From Marichromatium gracile (GTDB lineage: Bacteria > Pseudomonadota > Gammaproteobacteria > Chromatiales > Chromatiaceae): 64,000 nt of DNA. A program made the translations under genes and the position numbers. The notes under the pieces were generated by a model. It saw only the letters and a program-made list of their open reading frames with translations. It was not told where the DNA came from and made no database searches. This document shows, piece after piece, positions 43,581-53,207 of this stretch. Each line of letters begins with the position of its first letter. Position 1 is the stretch's first letter. Where the stretch lies: contig NZ_SMDC01000014.1 of NCBI RefSeq assembly GCF_004343155.1, positions 23,473-87,472 of the forward strand, written 5' to 3'.

Positions 43581-44735
43581 ATGGCCGAGAACGAGAACGG
43601 CCAGGAAAAAACCGAAGAACCGACCGCCAAACGCCAACGCGAGGCGCGCGAAAAAGGCCAGGTGCCACGCTCGCGAGAGTTCAACACCCTGACGGTGTTG
43701 CTCGCCGGTGCCGGCTTCATGGTGTTCTTCGGTGGTCATCTCGGCGGCCAGCTCGCCGCCCAGATGGCCGATGGCTTCACCCTGGAGCGCGAGCTGTTCT
43801 ACGACACCCAGCGACTGCTGCCCTATCTGGCCAGCCAGATCGGTCGCGCGCTGCTGACCCTCGCGCCGCTCTTTGCGCTGCTCTTCGTCGTCGCGCTGCT
43901 CGGGCCGATCCTGATCGGCGGTGCCAACTTCTCGGCGCAGGCGATGTCCCCCAAGCTCGACAAGCTCAATCCGCTCAAGGGGATCAAGCGCCAGTTCTCC
44001 GCCCAGGCACTGCTCGAACTTGGCAAGACACTTGCCAAGTTCGTGATCGTCTCCCTGGTCGCCGGCATGGTGCTCTGGAGCGTTTCCGACGAGTTGCTGC
44101 ATCTCGGCGAGGAGCCGCTCAAGGAGGCGATCTTCCATACCGCCGACATGGCAGTATGGATCTTTCTGCTGGTCTCGGCGGCGCTGGTGCTGATTGCTGC
44201 GGTCGACGTACCCTTCCAGCTGTGGAACCACAACAAGCAGCTGCGCATGACCCGTCAGGAGCTCAAGGACGAGTACAAGGAGACCGACGGCAAGCCCGAG
44301 GTCAAGGGACGCATCCGTCAACTGCAGCAGGAGATGGCCAGCCGGCGGATGATGGCCGAGGTGCCTAAGGCCGACGTGGTCATCACCAACCCCACCCGCT
44401 ATGCCGTGGCCATCGTCTACGAGCCGGCGCGAATGCGTGCTCCACGGCTGCTCGCCAAGGGGGTTGGCGAGGTCGCCGGGGCGATTCGCGGGCTCGCCGA
44501 CGAGCACGACATCATCCGGGTGGAGGCGCCGCGGGTGGCGCGTGCGATCTATTTCACCACCGATCTCGGCGAGGAGATCCCCGGTGGGTTGTTCGTCGCC
44601 GTGGCGCGCATCCTCGCCTATGTCTATCAGCTCAAGCGTCACGACCCCGAGGTATCGATGCCGACCGATCTGCCTGTGCCCGATGAATATCTCGATCCGC
44701 GCGAGGCCGCCCGCGCCGCACGGGGTAAACGCTAG
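43581..44735 (+). CDS. flhB: Flagellar export switch protein FlhB, with an NPTR cleavage loop
   Basis: 384 residues. The N-terminal basic tail has EKTEEPTAKRQREAREKGQV, followed by four membrane helices and the cytoplasmic autocleavage domain. The cleavage site at Asn270 reads NPTRYAVAI; the usual motif is NPTH. Asn and Pro, which drive the autocleavage, are kept. FlhB switches export from rod/hook to filament substrates together with FliK. The TAG stop overlaps the flhA GTG by one base. Confidence 0.95.
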   Translation: MAENENGQEKTEEPTAKRQREAREKGQVPRSREFNTLTVLLAGAGFMVFFGGHLGGQLAAQMADGFTLERELFYDTQRLLPYLASQIGRALLTLAPLFALLFVVALLGPILIGGANFSAQAMSPKLDKLNPLKGIKRQFSAQALLELGKTLAKFVIVSLVAGMVLWSVSDELLHLGEEPLKEAIFHTADMAVWIFLLVSAALVLIAAVDVPFQLWNHNKQLRMTRQELKDEYKETDGKPEVKGRIRQLQQEMASRRMMAEVPKADVVITNPTRYAVAIVYEPARMRAPRLLAKGVGEVAGAIRGLADEHDIIRVEAPRVARAIYFTTDLGEEIPGGLFVAVARILAYVYQLKRHDPEVSMPTDLPVPDEYLDPREAARAARGKR

Positions 44736-46846
44736 TGGCCGGATTCAGTGAACGCCTCGGGGGCCTGAGCCGGCTCGGGCTGGGCGCGCCGCTGCTGCTC
44801 ATCGCGCTGCTGTCGATGATGGTGCTGCCGCTGCCGCCGCTGGCGCTCGATCTGCTGTTCACCTTCAACATCTCGCTGTCGCTGATCGTGGTGATGGTGG
44901 CCGTCTACACCCCGCGCCCGGTCGATTTCGCCGCCTTCCCCTCGGTGTTGCTGCTCGCCACCCTGCTGCGTCTTGCGCTCAACGTCGCCTCGACCCGGGT
45001 GATCCTGCTGCGCGGCGCCGATGGCACCGATGCCGCCGGGCAGGTGATCCAGGCCTTCGGCGACTTCGTGCTCGGCGGTAACTTCGCCGTCGGTCTGGTG
45101 GTCTTCACCATCCTGGTGATCATCAACTTCGTGGTGGTCACCAAGGGCGCGGGGCGTATCTCCGAGGTCAGCGCGCGTTTTACCCTCGATGCCATGCCGG
45201 GCAAGCAGATGGCCATCGACGCCGATCTCAACTCCGGGCTGATCACCCAGGACGAGGCGCGTACGCGGCGCGAGGACATCGCCCAGGAGGCCGACTTCTA
45301 CGGCTCGATGGATGGCGCGAGCAAGTTCGTGCGCGGGGACGCCATCGCCGGCATCCTCATCCTCTTCATCAATATCCTCGGCGGCATCGTCATCGGCACC
45401 ACCCAGCACGGCATGTCCTTCGGCGAGGCCGGCAACGTCTATGTGCTGTTGACCATCGGCGACGGGCTGGTGGCGCAGATCCCCTCGCTGATGCTCTCCT
45501 CGGCCACGGCGATCATCGTCACCCGCACCTCGACGGCGCAGGACATGGGGCAGCAGGTGTTCGGACAGATGTTCGAGAACCCGCGGGCACTGTTCGTCGC
45601 CGCCGCCGTGCTCGGCATCCTCGGCGCCATCCCGGGGATGCCGAATATGGTCTTCCTCGGGCTTGCGGCGATGATGGCCGGCGGCGGCTATCTGCTCAGT
45701 CGTCGCAGCGCCCAGCCGGCCGGCGCCGAGGAGGTCGACCAGCTCCCGCCCGGGGTGGAGATGCCGCCGGCGCCGGAGGAGCGCGAACTCTCCTGGGAGG
45801 ATGTGCCGCCGGTCGACCTGGTCGCGCTCGAGGTCGGCTACCGGCTCATCCCGCTGGTCGATCGCGGCCAGAACGGGCAGCTGATGGGACGGATCAAGGG
45901 CATTCGGCGCAAGCTCTCGCAGGAGCTCGGATTTCTCATCCAGCCGGTGCACATCCGCGATAACCTCGAGCTCGGTCCCAACCACTACCGTATCTCGCTG
46001 CTCGGGGTCACCCAGGCCGAGGCCGAGGTCTTCCCCGATCGCGAGTTGGCGATCAACCCGGGACAGGTCTTCGGCACCGTCCCCGGCACCCCGACCAAGG
46101 ACCCGACCTTCAACCTCGATGCGTTGTGGATCGATCCGAGCGATCGCGAGAACGCCCAGGGCGCGGGCTACACCGTGGTCGATGCCGCGACCGTGATCGC
46201 CACCCATCTCTCGCAGGTGTTTCGCGAGAATGCCCACCGACTGATCGGTCACGAAGAGGTCCAGCACCTGCTCGATCAGCTCGGCCGGCGCTCGCCCAAG
46301 CTGGTCGAGAACCTGCTCTCGAAGACGCTGTCGCTGAGCGCGATCCTCAAGGTGATGCAGAACCTGCTCGCCGAGCAGGTCTCGATCCGCGACATGCGCA
46401 CCATCGCCGAGACCCTGGCGGAGCAGGCGCAGAAGAGTCAAGATCCCGGCGCTCTGACCGCGGCGGTGCGGGTCGCGCTGGCGCGCTCGATCGTCCAGGA
46501 CCTGGTCGGGCCTGCGGGCGAGCTGCCGTTGATCGCCCTTGAGCCAACATTGGAGCAACTCTTGCATAAGTCGCTGCGAGGCAGTCAGGGCGAGACCGTC
46601 GGGCTCGAACCCGGACTGGCTGAGCGGGTTCAGCGTTCGGTGGCCGACGCGGCCAGACGCCAGGAGATGGAGGGGGCGCCAGCGGTGCTGGTGGTCGCCC
46701 CGGAGATCCGTACCTGGGTCGCGAGCTGGTTGCGCGGCGCCGTCAGCAGCCTGACGGTGCTGGCCTTCACCGAGATCCCGGACAACCGCAAGATCCGGGT
46801 GGTGGCCACCGTGGGGCAGGGCGACGCCGCTCCGGCAAAGGCATGA
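44735..46846 (+). CDS. flhA: Flagellar export gate protein FlhA
   Basis: 703 residues. Eight membrane helices lie in the first roughly 330 residues, with the FHIPEP signature region containing VYTPRPVDFAAFPSVLLLAT and RVILLRGADG, and the RISEVSARFTLDAMPGKQMA loop. The large cytoplasmic domain binds export chaperones (ESVAL-like segments such as LVEDVPPVDLVALEVGYRL with minor differences). GTG start overlaps the flhB stop. A 22-base gap leads to flhF. Confidence 0.97.
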   Translation: MAGFSERLGGLSRLGLGAPLLLIALLSMMVLPLPPLALDLLFTFNISLSLIVVMVAVYTPRPVDFAAFPSVLLLATLLRLALNVASTRVILLRGADGTDAAGQVIQAFGDFVLGGNFAVGLVVFTILVIINFVVVTKGAGRISEVSARFTLDAMPGKQMAIDADLNSGLITQDEARTRREDIAQEADFYGSMDGASKFVRGDAIAGILILFINILGGIVIGTTQHGMSFGEAGNVYVLLTIGDGLVAQIPSLMLSSATAIIVTRTSTAQDMGQQVFGQMFENPRALFVAAAVLGILGAIPGMPNMVFLGLAAMMAGGGYLLSRRSAQPAGAEEVDQLPPGVEMPPAPEERELSWEDVPPVDLVALEVGYRLIPLVDRGQNGQLMGRIKGIRRKLSQELGFLIQPVHIRDNLELGPNHYRISLLGVTQAEAEVFPDRELAINPGQVFGTVPGTPTKDPTFNLDALWIDPSDRENAQGAGYTVVDAATVIATHLSQVFRENAHRLIGHEEVQHLLDQLGRRSPKLVENLLSKTLSLSAILKVMQNLLAEQVSIRDMRTIAETLAEQAQKSQDPGALTAAVRVALARSIVQDLVGPAGELPLIALEPTLEQLLHKSLRGSQGETVGLEPGLAERVQRSVADAARRQEMEGAPAVLVVAPEIRTWVASWLRGAVSSLTVLAFTEIPDNRKIRVVATVGQGDAAPAKA

Positions 46847-46868
46847 TTGAGCGAGCAGGAGTACGACC

Positions 46869-48143
46869 ATGAGTGTGAGGCGCTATACGGCACGGGACAT
46901 GCGCGACGCGATGCGTCAGGTGCGCGAGCTGCAGGGACCGGATGCGGTGATCCTGTCGAGTCGTCGGGTCGATGGCATGCTGGAGGTGATCGCCGCGCTC
47001 GACGAGGGCGATCAGGCCGCCGCGCCGGCACCGACGGTACCGACCCGTGCGCCACGCCGCGAGCGCGCGAGCGCGCCCGAGGCGCGTGCTCCGCGCCCGG
47101 CGGTGCCGGCGACCGCGACCCTGCCCACCGACCCCGAGATCGCGGCGATGCGGCGTGAACTCTGCGACCTGCGCAGCCTGCTGGTGCAACACCAGAACGC
47201 CAGCGAGTCGGCGCGCTGGGCGGCGCGTCATCCGCTCGCCGCCGAACTGGTGACGCGCCTGACCGACTGTGGCTTCACCGAGAAGCTCGCGCGCAGTCTC
47301 GCCGGTGGGATCCTCGAGGAGACCTCGGTCGAGAGCGCCTGGTCGCGGCTGCGCGCGCGGCTCTCGGCGGCGATCCCGACGGCACAGTCGCCGGTGCTCG
47401 ACCAGGGGGGCATGCTGGCGCTGGTGGGGCCGACCGGGGTGGGCAAGACCACCACCCTGGCGCGGTTGGCGCTGCGCCAGATCCGGCGCATGGGACGCGA
47501 CTCGGTCAGCCTGGTCTCACTTGACCGCCAGCGCATTGGCGCCTACAAGCAGTTGCAGGCGTTCGGGCAGATGGCCGGGGTCTCGGTGATGCTGCTCGAG
47601 AACGAGCATGAGCTGGCGGCGTTGTCGAGTCGCGCCGGTGATGGCAGACTGATTCTCATCGATACGGCCGGGCATGCCGCGCGTGATGCCGCCGAGCGCC
47701 GATTGTTTGCGCAGGTGCGCGAGCGCATCGAGCTCGAGACCTGGCTGGTAATTGCCGCTACCCATCAGTCGATGGTGCTCAGACAGGTGCTCGAGGCGTT
47801 CCAGTCGAGCGAACCCTCGGCCCTGGTGTTGACCAAGGTGGACGAGACGGAACAGCTCGGCGAGACCCTGTCCGTGTTGATGGAGCAGCGGCTCGGTTTG
47901 ATTTTTTATAGCGATGGTCAACGCATGACCGAAGATTTCCACAAGGTCGATACACTCTATCTCACCCGCTTGGCGCTCCAGGAGCGGGCGCACGCCATGC
48001 GTGCGCCGGGCGGCGCCCGCGCCTCTCTCGATGGTCTGGCAATGAACGCGATGCCGGCGTCCACGCGGACGCCTGGTGAACAGGGCAGCATGGTTCTGGA
48101 GTCGGTCTTGCCCTTCAGGACGCCTGCCCATGCAACCGCCTAG
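46869..48143 (+). CDS. flhF: Polar flagellar placement GTPase FlhF
   Basis: 424-residue SRP-type GTPase that sets flagellar position at the pole. The N-terminal B domain opens MSVRRYTARDMRDAMRQVRE, an Ala/Pro-rich linker follows, then an NG domain with Walker A VGPTGVGKTTTLARLA near residue 184 and LILIDTAGHA plus VLTKVDETEQLG. Its tail overlaps flhG by 14 bases. FlhF with FlhG indicates a polar flagellum. Confidence 0.95.
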   Translation: MSVRRYTARDMRDAMRQVRELQGPDAVILSSRRVDGMLEVIAALDEGDQAAAPAPTVPTRAPRRERASAPEARAPRPAVPATATLPTDPEIAAMRRELCDLRSLLVQHQNASESARWAARHPLAAELVTRLTDCGFTEKLARSLAGGILEETSVESAWSRLRARLSAAIPTAQSPVLDQGGMLALVGPTGVGKTTTLARLALRQIRRMGRDSVSLVSLDRQRIGAYKQLQAFGQMAGVSVMLLENEHELAALSSRAGDGRLILIDTAGHAARDAAERRLFAQVRERIELETWLVIAATHQSMVLRQVLEAFQSSEPSALVLTKVDETEQLGETLSVLMEQRLGLIFYSDGQRMTEDFHKVDTLYLTRLALQERAHAMRAPGGARASLDGLAMNAMPASTRTPGEQGSMVLESVLPFRTPAHATA

Positions 48144-48954
48144 CAATCGGCTCAGGAGTATCGCCGTCGCCAGCGGCAAGGGGGGCGTCGGCAAGACCAA
48201 TGTCTCGGTCAATCTCGCCGTCGCGCTCGCGCGCATGGGACGGCGGGTGATGCTGTTCGACGCCGACCTCGGTCTGGCCAACGCCGATCTGCTGCTCGGA
48301 CTGCGCCCGACCAAGACTCTGCACGATCTCGTCGAAGGGCGGGTCGAGGGGCTCGAGGATGTGTTGGTGCAAGGCCCGCAGGGCATGCAGCTGGTGCCCT
48401 CGGCCTCGGGTATCGCCAGCATGGCCAATCTCAGCCCCGCCGAGCATGCCGGGCTGATCCGTGCCTTCAGCTCCTACCGTCAGCCGCTCGACGTGCTCAT
48501 CGTCGATACCTCGGCCGGCGTCCAGGAGTCGGTCACCGCCTTCTGCAAGGCGGTTCAGGAAGTGATGGTGGTGGTCTGTGACGAGCCGGCATCGCTCACC
48601 GACGCCTATGCACTGATCAAGGTGCTGCACCAGGATCACGGCTTGCGTCGTTTCCGCATGGTCTGCAACATGTTGAGCTCGCCGGAGGCCGGTCGGCGTC
48701 TGGTGCGCAAGCTCTCGGCCGTCTGCGCCCAGTACCTGCCGGAGGTGATGCTCGAGGCCTCGGGTATCATCCCGCTCGACGACAACCTGCGTCGGGCCGT
48801 GCAGCGGCGCGGGCCTGTGGTCGACCTGTATCCGGGCAGTCCCTCGGGGCGCGCCTTCACCGAGTTGGCGACCCGGGTCGATCGTTGGCCCATCACCGAG
48901 ACCGACCTGGGCGGGATCGGCTTTTTCGTCGAACGGATGTTGCAAAGTGCCTGA
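48130..48954 (+). CDS. flhG: Flagellar number regulator FlhG (FleN), MinD-like ATPase
   Basis: 274 residues. A ParA/MinD-type deviant Walker A, ASGKGGVGKTNVSVNLAVAL, lies close to the N-terminus, followed by DADLGLANADLLLGL and DTSAGVQESVTAF. In Pseudomonas FleN binds FleQ to lower flagellar gene expression; in other genera FlhG limits FlhF. ATG 48130 is used, inside the flhF end. The longer enterobacterial/Bacillus N-terminal activation helix (DQAxxLR) is missing, as in Pseudomonas FleN. Stop overlaps the fliA ATG. Confidence 0.94.
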   Translation: MQPPSNRLRSIAVASGKGGVGKTNVSVNLAVALARMGRRVMLFDADLGLANADLLLGLRPTKTLHDLVEGRVEGLEDVLVQGPQGMQLVPSASGIASMANLSPAEHAGLIRAFSSYRQPLDVLIVDTSAGVQESVTAFCKAVQEVMVVVCDEPASLTDAYALIKVLHQDHGLRRFRMVCNMLSSPEAGRRLVRKLSAVCAQYLPEVMLEASGIIPLDDNLRRAVQRRGPVVDLYPGSPSGRAFTELATRVDRWPITETDLGGIGFFVERMLQSA

Positions 48955-49706
48955 TGGCCCCGAAACGTCCATTGCAGGGGTATCCTAGCCTGGCCGACCG
49001 GCCCGACGAGCTGGTTGCGGCCAATGTCGATCTGGTACAGCGTATCGCGCATCATCTGGCGGCGCGTCTACCGCCGTCGGTGCAGCTCGACGACCTGGTC
49101 CAGTCGGGCATGGTGGGGCTGATCGAGGCCGCGCGCCAGTTCCAGGCGGGACAGGGCGCGACCTTCGCGACCTATGCGACCATACGCATCCGTGGCGCGA
49201 TGATCGATGAACTGCGCCGCGCGGACTGGACCCCGCGCTCGGTCCATCGCAACACCCGTCGCATCGCCGCAGCCATCCGTGAGGTGGAGACGCGCGAGGG
49301 GCGCACGGCGAGCGACGCCGAGGTCGCCGCCGAGCTTGAGATCGGGCTGGCGGACTATCATGCGATGCTGCAGGACAGTGCGAGCGCCAACGTCCTCGGC
49401 ATCGAAGACCTGGGCGGCCCGGAGATGGAAGCCGATCGCTGGTTGGCGGGGACGGAGGATTCGCCCCCGGAGCAGCTCGCTCAGGCGCAGTTTCGCCTGG
49501 CACTGGCCCAGGCCCTGGGTGGCTTGCCGGAGCGCGAGCGCCTGGTCATGAACCTGTATTACAACGAGGCGTTGAACCTGCGCGAGATCGGCGCCGTGCT
49601 CGGCATCACCGAGTCGCGTGTCAGCCAGATCCGCAGTCAGGCCTTGCACCGCTTGCGCTCACGGTTGTCCGACTGGACCGGCGAGGGCAGTGAGTCGCTG
49701 TTGTGA
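48954..49706 (+). CDS. fliA: RNA polymerase sigma factor FliA (sigma-28)
   Basis: 250 residues. Sigma-70 family regions: VQRIAHHLAARLPPSVQLDD, DDLVQSGMVGLIEAARQFQ (region 2), RIRGAMIDELRRADWTPRSV and the C-terminal LNLREIGAVLGITESRVSQI (region 4). Transcribes late flagellar and chemotaxis genes; antagonised by FlgM, which is encoded at 60555-60866 in this window. ATG at 48954 overlaps the flhG TGA. Confidence 0.96.
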   Translation: MAPKRPLQGYPSLADRPDELVAANVDLVQRIAHHLAARLPPSVQLDDLVQSGMVGLIEAARQFQAGQGATFATYATIRIRGAMIDELRRADWTPRSVHRNTRRIAAAIREVETREGRTASDAEVAAELEIGLADYHAMLQDSASANVLGIEDLGGPEMEADRWLAGTEDSPPEQLAQAQFRLALAQALGGLPERERLVMNLYYNEALNLREIGAVLGITESRVSQIRSQALHRLRSRLSDWTGEGSESLL

Positions 49707-49741
49707 TCGATAAATCCGACAATTGACACTGGGAGTTCAGT

Positions 49742-50128
49742 GTGGACAAAGGCATGAAGATCCTCGTCGTGGACGATTTCTCCACGATGAGACGCATCAT
49801 CAAGAACCTGCTGCGCGAGCTGGGGTTCAATAACACCATGGAGGCCGACGACGGCAGCACGGCCTTGCCGATGCTCAAGAGCGGTGGCTTCGATTTCCTC
49901 ATCACCGACTGGAACATGCCCAACATGGAAGGCATCGAGCTGCTGCGCCAGGTCCGCGCCGACCCTGAGCTCAAGGAGCTGCCGGTGCTGATGGTGACGG
50001 CCGAGGCCAAGCGCGAGCAGATCGTCGAGGCGGCCCAGGCTGGCGTCAACGGCTATATCGTCAAGCCCTTCACCGCCGAGACACTGAAGGAAAAGATCGA
50101 TAAGATCTTCGAGCGGGTCGCAGGCTAG
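49742..50128 (+). CDS. cheY: Chemotaxis response regulator CheY
   Basis: 128-residue single-domain receiver. Phospho-acceptor Asp56 in [12 protein letters not shown]; acid pocket [10 protein letters not shown]; Thr in LMVTAEA; Lys in IVKPF. GTG 49742 (preceded by GGGAG) adds four residues before ATG 49754. CheY-P binds the FliM N-terminus and CheZ. A 155-base gap with no clear motif follows before cheZ. Confidence 0.96.
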   Translation: MDKGMKILVVDDFSTMRRIIKNLLRELGFNNTMEADDGSTALPMLKSGGFDFLITDWNMPNMEGIELLRQVRADPELKELPVLMVTAEAKREQIVEAAQAGVNGYIVKPFTAETLKEKIDKIFERVAG

Positions 50129-50283
50129 GGTCGGGCTGAAGCGACTGTCTCGCGCTGCGCCGGCCGTCGCCTCATCGTTCGCCCCTGGCGCTGACACATG
50201 GACTCAGCCCACTCCGGCACGTGCCTCCATGGCCGGCCCAGCCATGTCACGGGTAGCCTTTTCGTTCGGCCTGGGAACAATCG

Positions 50284-51054
50284 ATGGACAATGACGAAAC
50301 ACGTTTGACCGCACAGCTTGCACTTGCGCAGGAGCTGGTCGAACACCTCCAAAACGGCGATGAGGAAGGCGCGCGTCTGGTCATCCAGCAGTTGCGCTTC
50401 CCCTACGAGCGTGAGCTGTTCGAGGAGCTCGGCAAGCTGACCCGCGAGCTGCACGAAGCGCTGCAGAGCTTCCGCGGCGACTCGCGTCTGGTCGAGATCA
50501 CCCAGGACGAGATCCCGGACGCCAAGGAGCGGCTCTCCTATGTCGTCACCATGACCGAGCAGGCCACGCACCGCACCCTCAATGCGGTCGACGAGGGCTT
50601 GCCGATCGCCGAGCGGGTACATGACAGCGCGGTGCGGCTCTCCGAGCGTTGGGGGCGGTTCCGGCGCCGCGAGCTCTCGCTCGATGAGTTCCGCGAGTTC
50701 GCGCGCGAGCTCGACGCCTTCTTCTCCGCCACCGGTCAGGAGACCGAGCGGCTGCGCTCGCTGATGTCCGAGGTCATGATGGCCCAGGACTTCCAGGACC
50801 TTACCGGCCAGATCATCGGGCGGGTCATCCGTCTGGTTCAGGACGTCGAGGAGAACCTGGTCGGCTTGATTCGACTCTCCAGCGGACGCATGGAAGGGGC
50901 TGTCGCCAAGCCCGTCGAGCCGACCGTCGAGAAGGCCGAGGAACCCGCCCGGGGTGGTGTCGGGCCGGCGGTGCCCAACACCAGCGACGATCTCGGGGAT
51001 GTCGTTTCGGGTCAGGACGACGTCGATGCCCTGCTGTCCAGTCTCGGCTTCTAG
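50284..51054 (+). CDS. cheZ: CheY-P phosphatase CheZ
   Basis: 256 residues, long four-helix bundle. The catalytic segment MAQDFQDLTGQIIGR (about 166-180) supplies the glutamine that positions water. The extreme C-terminus VSGQDDVDALLSSLGF is the CheY-binding helix, like that of E. coli CheZ. A disordered Pro/Val/Glu linker separates the two. Follows cheY and precedes cheA. Confidence 0.94.
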   Translation: MDNDETRLTAQLALAQELVEHLQNGDEEGARLVIQQLRFPYERELFEELGKLTRELHEALQSFRGDSRLVEITQDEIPDAKERLSYVVTMTEQATHRTLNAVDEGLPIAERVHDSAVRLSERWGRFRRRELSLDEFREFARELDAFFSATGQETERLRSLMSEVMMAQDFQDLTGQIIGRVIRLVQDVEENLVGLIRLSSGRMEGAVAKPVEPTVEKAEEPARGGVGPAVPNTSDDLGDVVSGQDDVDALLSSLGF

Positions 51055-51089
51055 TTGCCCGAGCCCATCGAGTTCAGAGGATAAGGTGA

Positions 51090-53204
51090 ATGCCAATCGA
51101 CCCGAATGACGAAATTCTTCAGGATTTCCTGGTCGAGGCCGGCGAGCTGCTCGAAGGCTTGAACGAGCAACTGATCGATCTGGAGCAGGATCCGGCGAAC
51201 CGCGACCTGCTCAATTCGGTCTTCCGCAGTTTTCATACCATCAAGGGTGGCGCGGGCTTTCTCAACCTCAATGCGCTGGTCTCGGTCTGTCATCATGCCG
51301 AGGACGTGTTCAATCTGCTGCGCAACGGCGAGCGTCATGTCGATGCGCAGTTGATGGATACGGTGCTGCGGGTGCTCGATGTCGTCAACGTCATGTTCGG
51401 CGACCTGCAATCGGGCAAGGAGCCTGAGCCCGCCGCGCCCGAACTGATCGCCGAACTCGAGCAGCTGGCCTCGCCTGCGGCGGCGGCCCCCGAGCCGCCC
51501 CCGGCTCCCGTCGAGCCGGTGCCTGCCGAGCCCGAGGCGGCGCCTGAGCCGCCCTCCGAGTCCGTGGCGGCGGGTGCCGAGCCCGCGGATGAAATCACCG
51601 AGCAGGAGTTCGAGGCGTTGCTCGATGCGCTCAGCGGTCAGCCCCAGTCCGGTGCTGCGCCCGCCGAGTCTGTGCCCCCGGAGCCGACCGCGTCGACTTC
51701 CGCCGAGATCTCTGCTGCGGGCGGGCCGCCAGTCGAGGAAGAGCCCGCCGGCGAGGATACCGACCTCATCACCGACGAGGAGTTCGAGAACCTGCTCGAT
51801 CAGCTCCACGGCAAGGGCGCCTTCACTGCGGCGCCCGCGCCGAAGGCGGCGGCCGAGAGCGCGCCTTCCTCACCCCCGCCGGCGCCACAGCCGAGCACCG
51901 CGCCCGCCCCCGCCAAGCCGGCGCCGAAGCCCGAGGGCGAGAGCAGTGCTGCGGCGGCTGCGGCGCGTGCCGTCAAACAGGCTGCCACTCCGACCGAGAC
52001 CTCGGTGCGGGTCGATACCAACCGACTCGACGAGATCATGAATCTGGTCGGCGAGTTGGTGCTGGTGCGTAACCGGTTGAGCATGCTGCGCTCGCAGACC
52101 GAGGACGACGAGGTTTCCAAGGCGATCAACTCGCTCGCCCTGGTCACCGCTGATCTGCAGTCGGCGGTGATGAAGACGCGGATGCAGCCGATCAAGAAGG
52201 TCTTCAGTCGCTTCCCGCGTGTGGTCCGCGATCTCTCGCGCTCGCTCGGCAAGGAGATCGACTTCCAGACCTATGGCGAGGAGACCGATCTCGACAAGAA
52301 CCTTGTCGAGGCCCTGGCCGATCCGCTGGTGCACTTGATCCGCAACGCCGTCGATCATGGCATCGAGATGCCCGACGTGCGCGAGGCCGCCGGCAAGTCG
52401 CGGCGCGGGCGGGTGATCCTGGGTGCGGCGCAGGAGGGCGATCACATCGCCCTGACCATCGAGGACGATGGCCGCGGCATGGATCCCCAGGCGCTGCGCC
52501 TGAAGGCGGTGGAGAAGGGGCTGCTCGAGCCGTCGATGGCCGAGCGGCTGTCCGATCGCGATGCCTTCAACCTCATCTTCATGGCAGGCTTTTCCACCAA
52601 GGAAGAGATCTCCGACGTCTCCGGGCGCGGGGTCGGGATGGATGTGGTCAAGACCCGCATCGCCCAGCTCAACGGTTCCGTCGAGATCGACTCCGAGCTT
52701 GGCCGGGGCACCCTGCTGCAGGTCAAGCTGCCGCTCACCCTCGCGATCCTGCCGGCGTTGATGGTGATCCTCGACGGGCGGCGTTTCGCCATTCCGCTCG
52801 CCTCGGTCTCCGAGATCCTCGACCTCGACCTCTCGCGCAGCCGCTTCGTCGACGAGCAGGAGGCGATCGTGGTGCGCAGCCATGCCTTGCCGATCTATCA
52901 CATCGGTCGCTGGGTCCGCCCCGGTCGGGACGAGGGGCCACGAGGCGAGGCCCATGTCGTGGTGGTCCAGGTCGGACAGCGCAAGGTCGGCCTGGTGGTC
53001 GACGGCCTGGTGGGGCAGGAAGAGGTGGTGATCAAGCCGCTCGGTCTCGGGTTGCGTCATGTCTCCGGGCTCGCCGGGGCCACGATTACCGGTGATGGTG
53101 GTATCGCACTGATCCTCGATGTCCCCGAGCTGCTCAAGGTCATGGGGCGCTCGGAGTTCGGCGGTCGCCGGGAAACGGTCGCCGAACTGGCCACAGGGAG
53201 CTGA
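51090..53204 (+). CDS. cheA: Chemotaxis histidine kinase CheA
   Basis: 704 residues. The HPt domain has His49 in SFHTIKGGAGFLNL. A long Ala/Pro/Glu-rich linker (about 115-300) replaces the structured P2 domain and carries two short motifs, ITEQEFEALLDAL (169-181) and ITDEEFENLLDQL (227-239). The dimerisation domain starts near VRVDTNRLDEIMNLVGELVL. The ATPase domain has HLIRNAVDHGIE, DDGRGM and SGRGVGMDVV, and the CheW-like domain (about 560-700) follows. It transfers phosphate to CheY and CheB. Preceded by cheZ, followed three bases later by cheB. Confidence 0.95.
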   Translation: MPIDPNDEILQDFLVEAGELLEGLNEQLIDLEQDPANRDLLNSVFRSFHTIKGGAGFLNLNALVSVCHHAEDVFNLLRNGERHVDAQLMDTVLRVLDVVNVMFGDLQSGKEPEPAAPELIAELEQLASPAAAAPEPPPAPVEPVPAEPEAAPEPPSESVAAGAEPADEITEQEFEALLDALSGQPQSGAAPAESVPPEPTASTSAEISAAGGPPVEEEPAGEDTDLITDEEFENLLDQLHGKGAFTAAPAPKAAAESAPSSPPPAPQPSTAPAPAKPAPKPEGESSAAAAAARAVKQAATPTETSVRVDTNRLDEIMNLVGELVLVRNRLSMLRSQTEDDEVSKAINSLALVTADLQSAVMKTRMQPIKKVFSRFPRVVRDLSRSLGKEIDFQTYGEETDLDKNLVEALADPLVHLIRNAVDHGIEMPDVREAAGKSRRGRVILGAAQEGDHIALTIEDDGRGMDPQALRLKAVEKGLLEPSMAERLSDRDAFNLIFMAGFSTKEEISDVSGRGVGMDVVKTRIAQLNGSVEIDSELGRGTLLQVKLPLTLAILPALMVILDGRRFAIPLASVSEILDLDLSRSRFVDEQEAIVVRSHALPIYHIGRWVRPGRDEGPRGEAHVVVVQVGQRKVGLVVDGLVGQEEVVIKPLGLGLRHVSGLAGATITGDGGIALILDVPELLKVMGRSEFGGRRETVAELATGS

Positions 53205-53207
53205 TCC

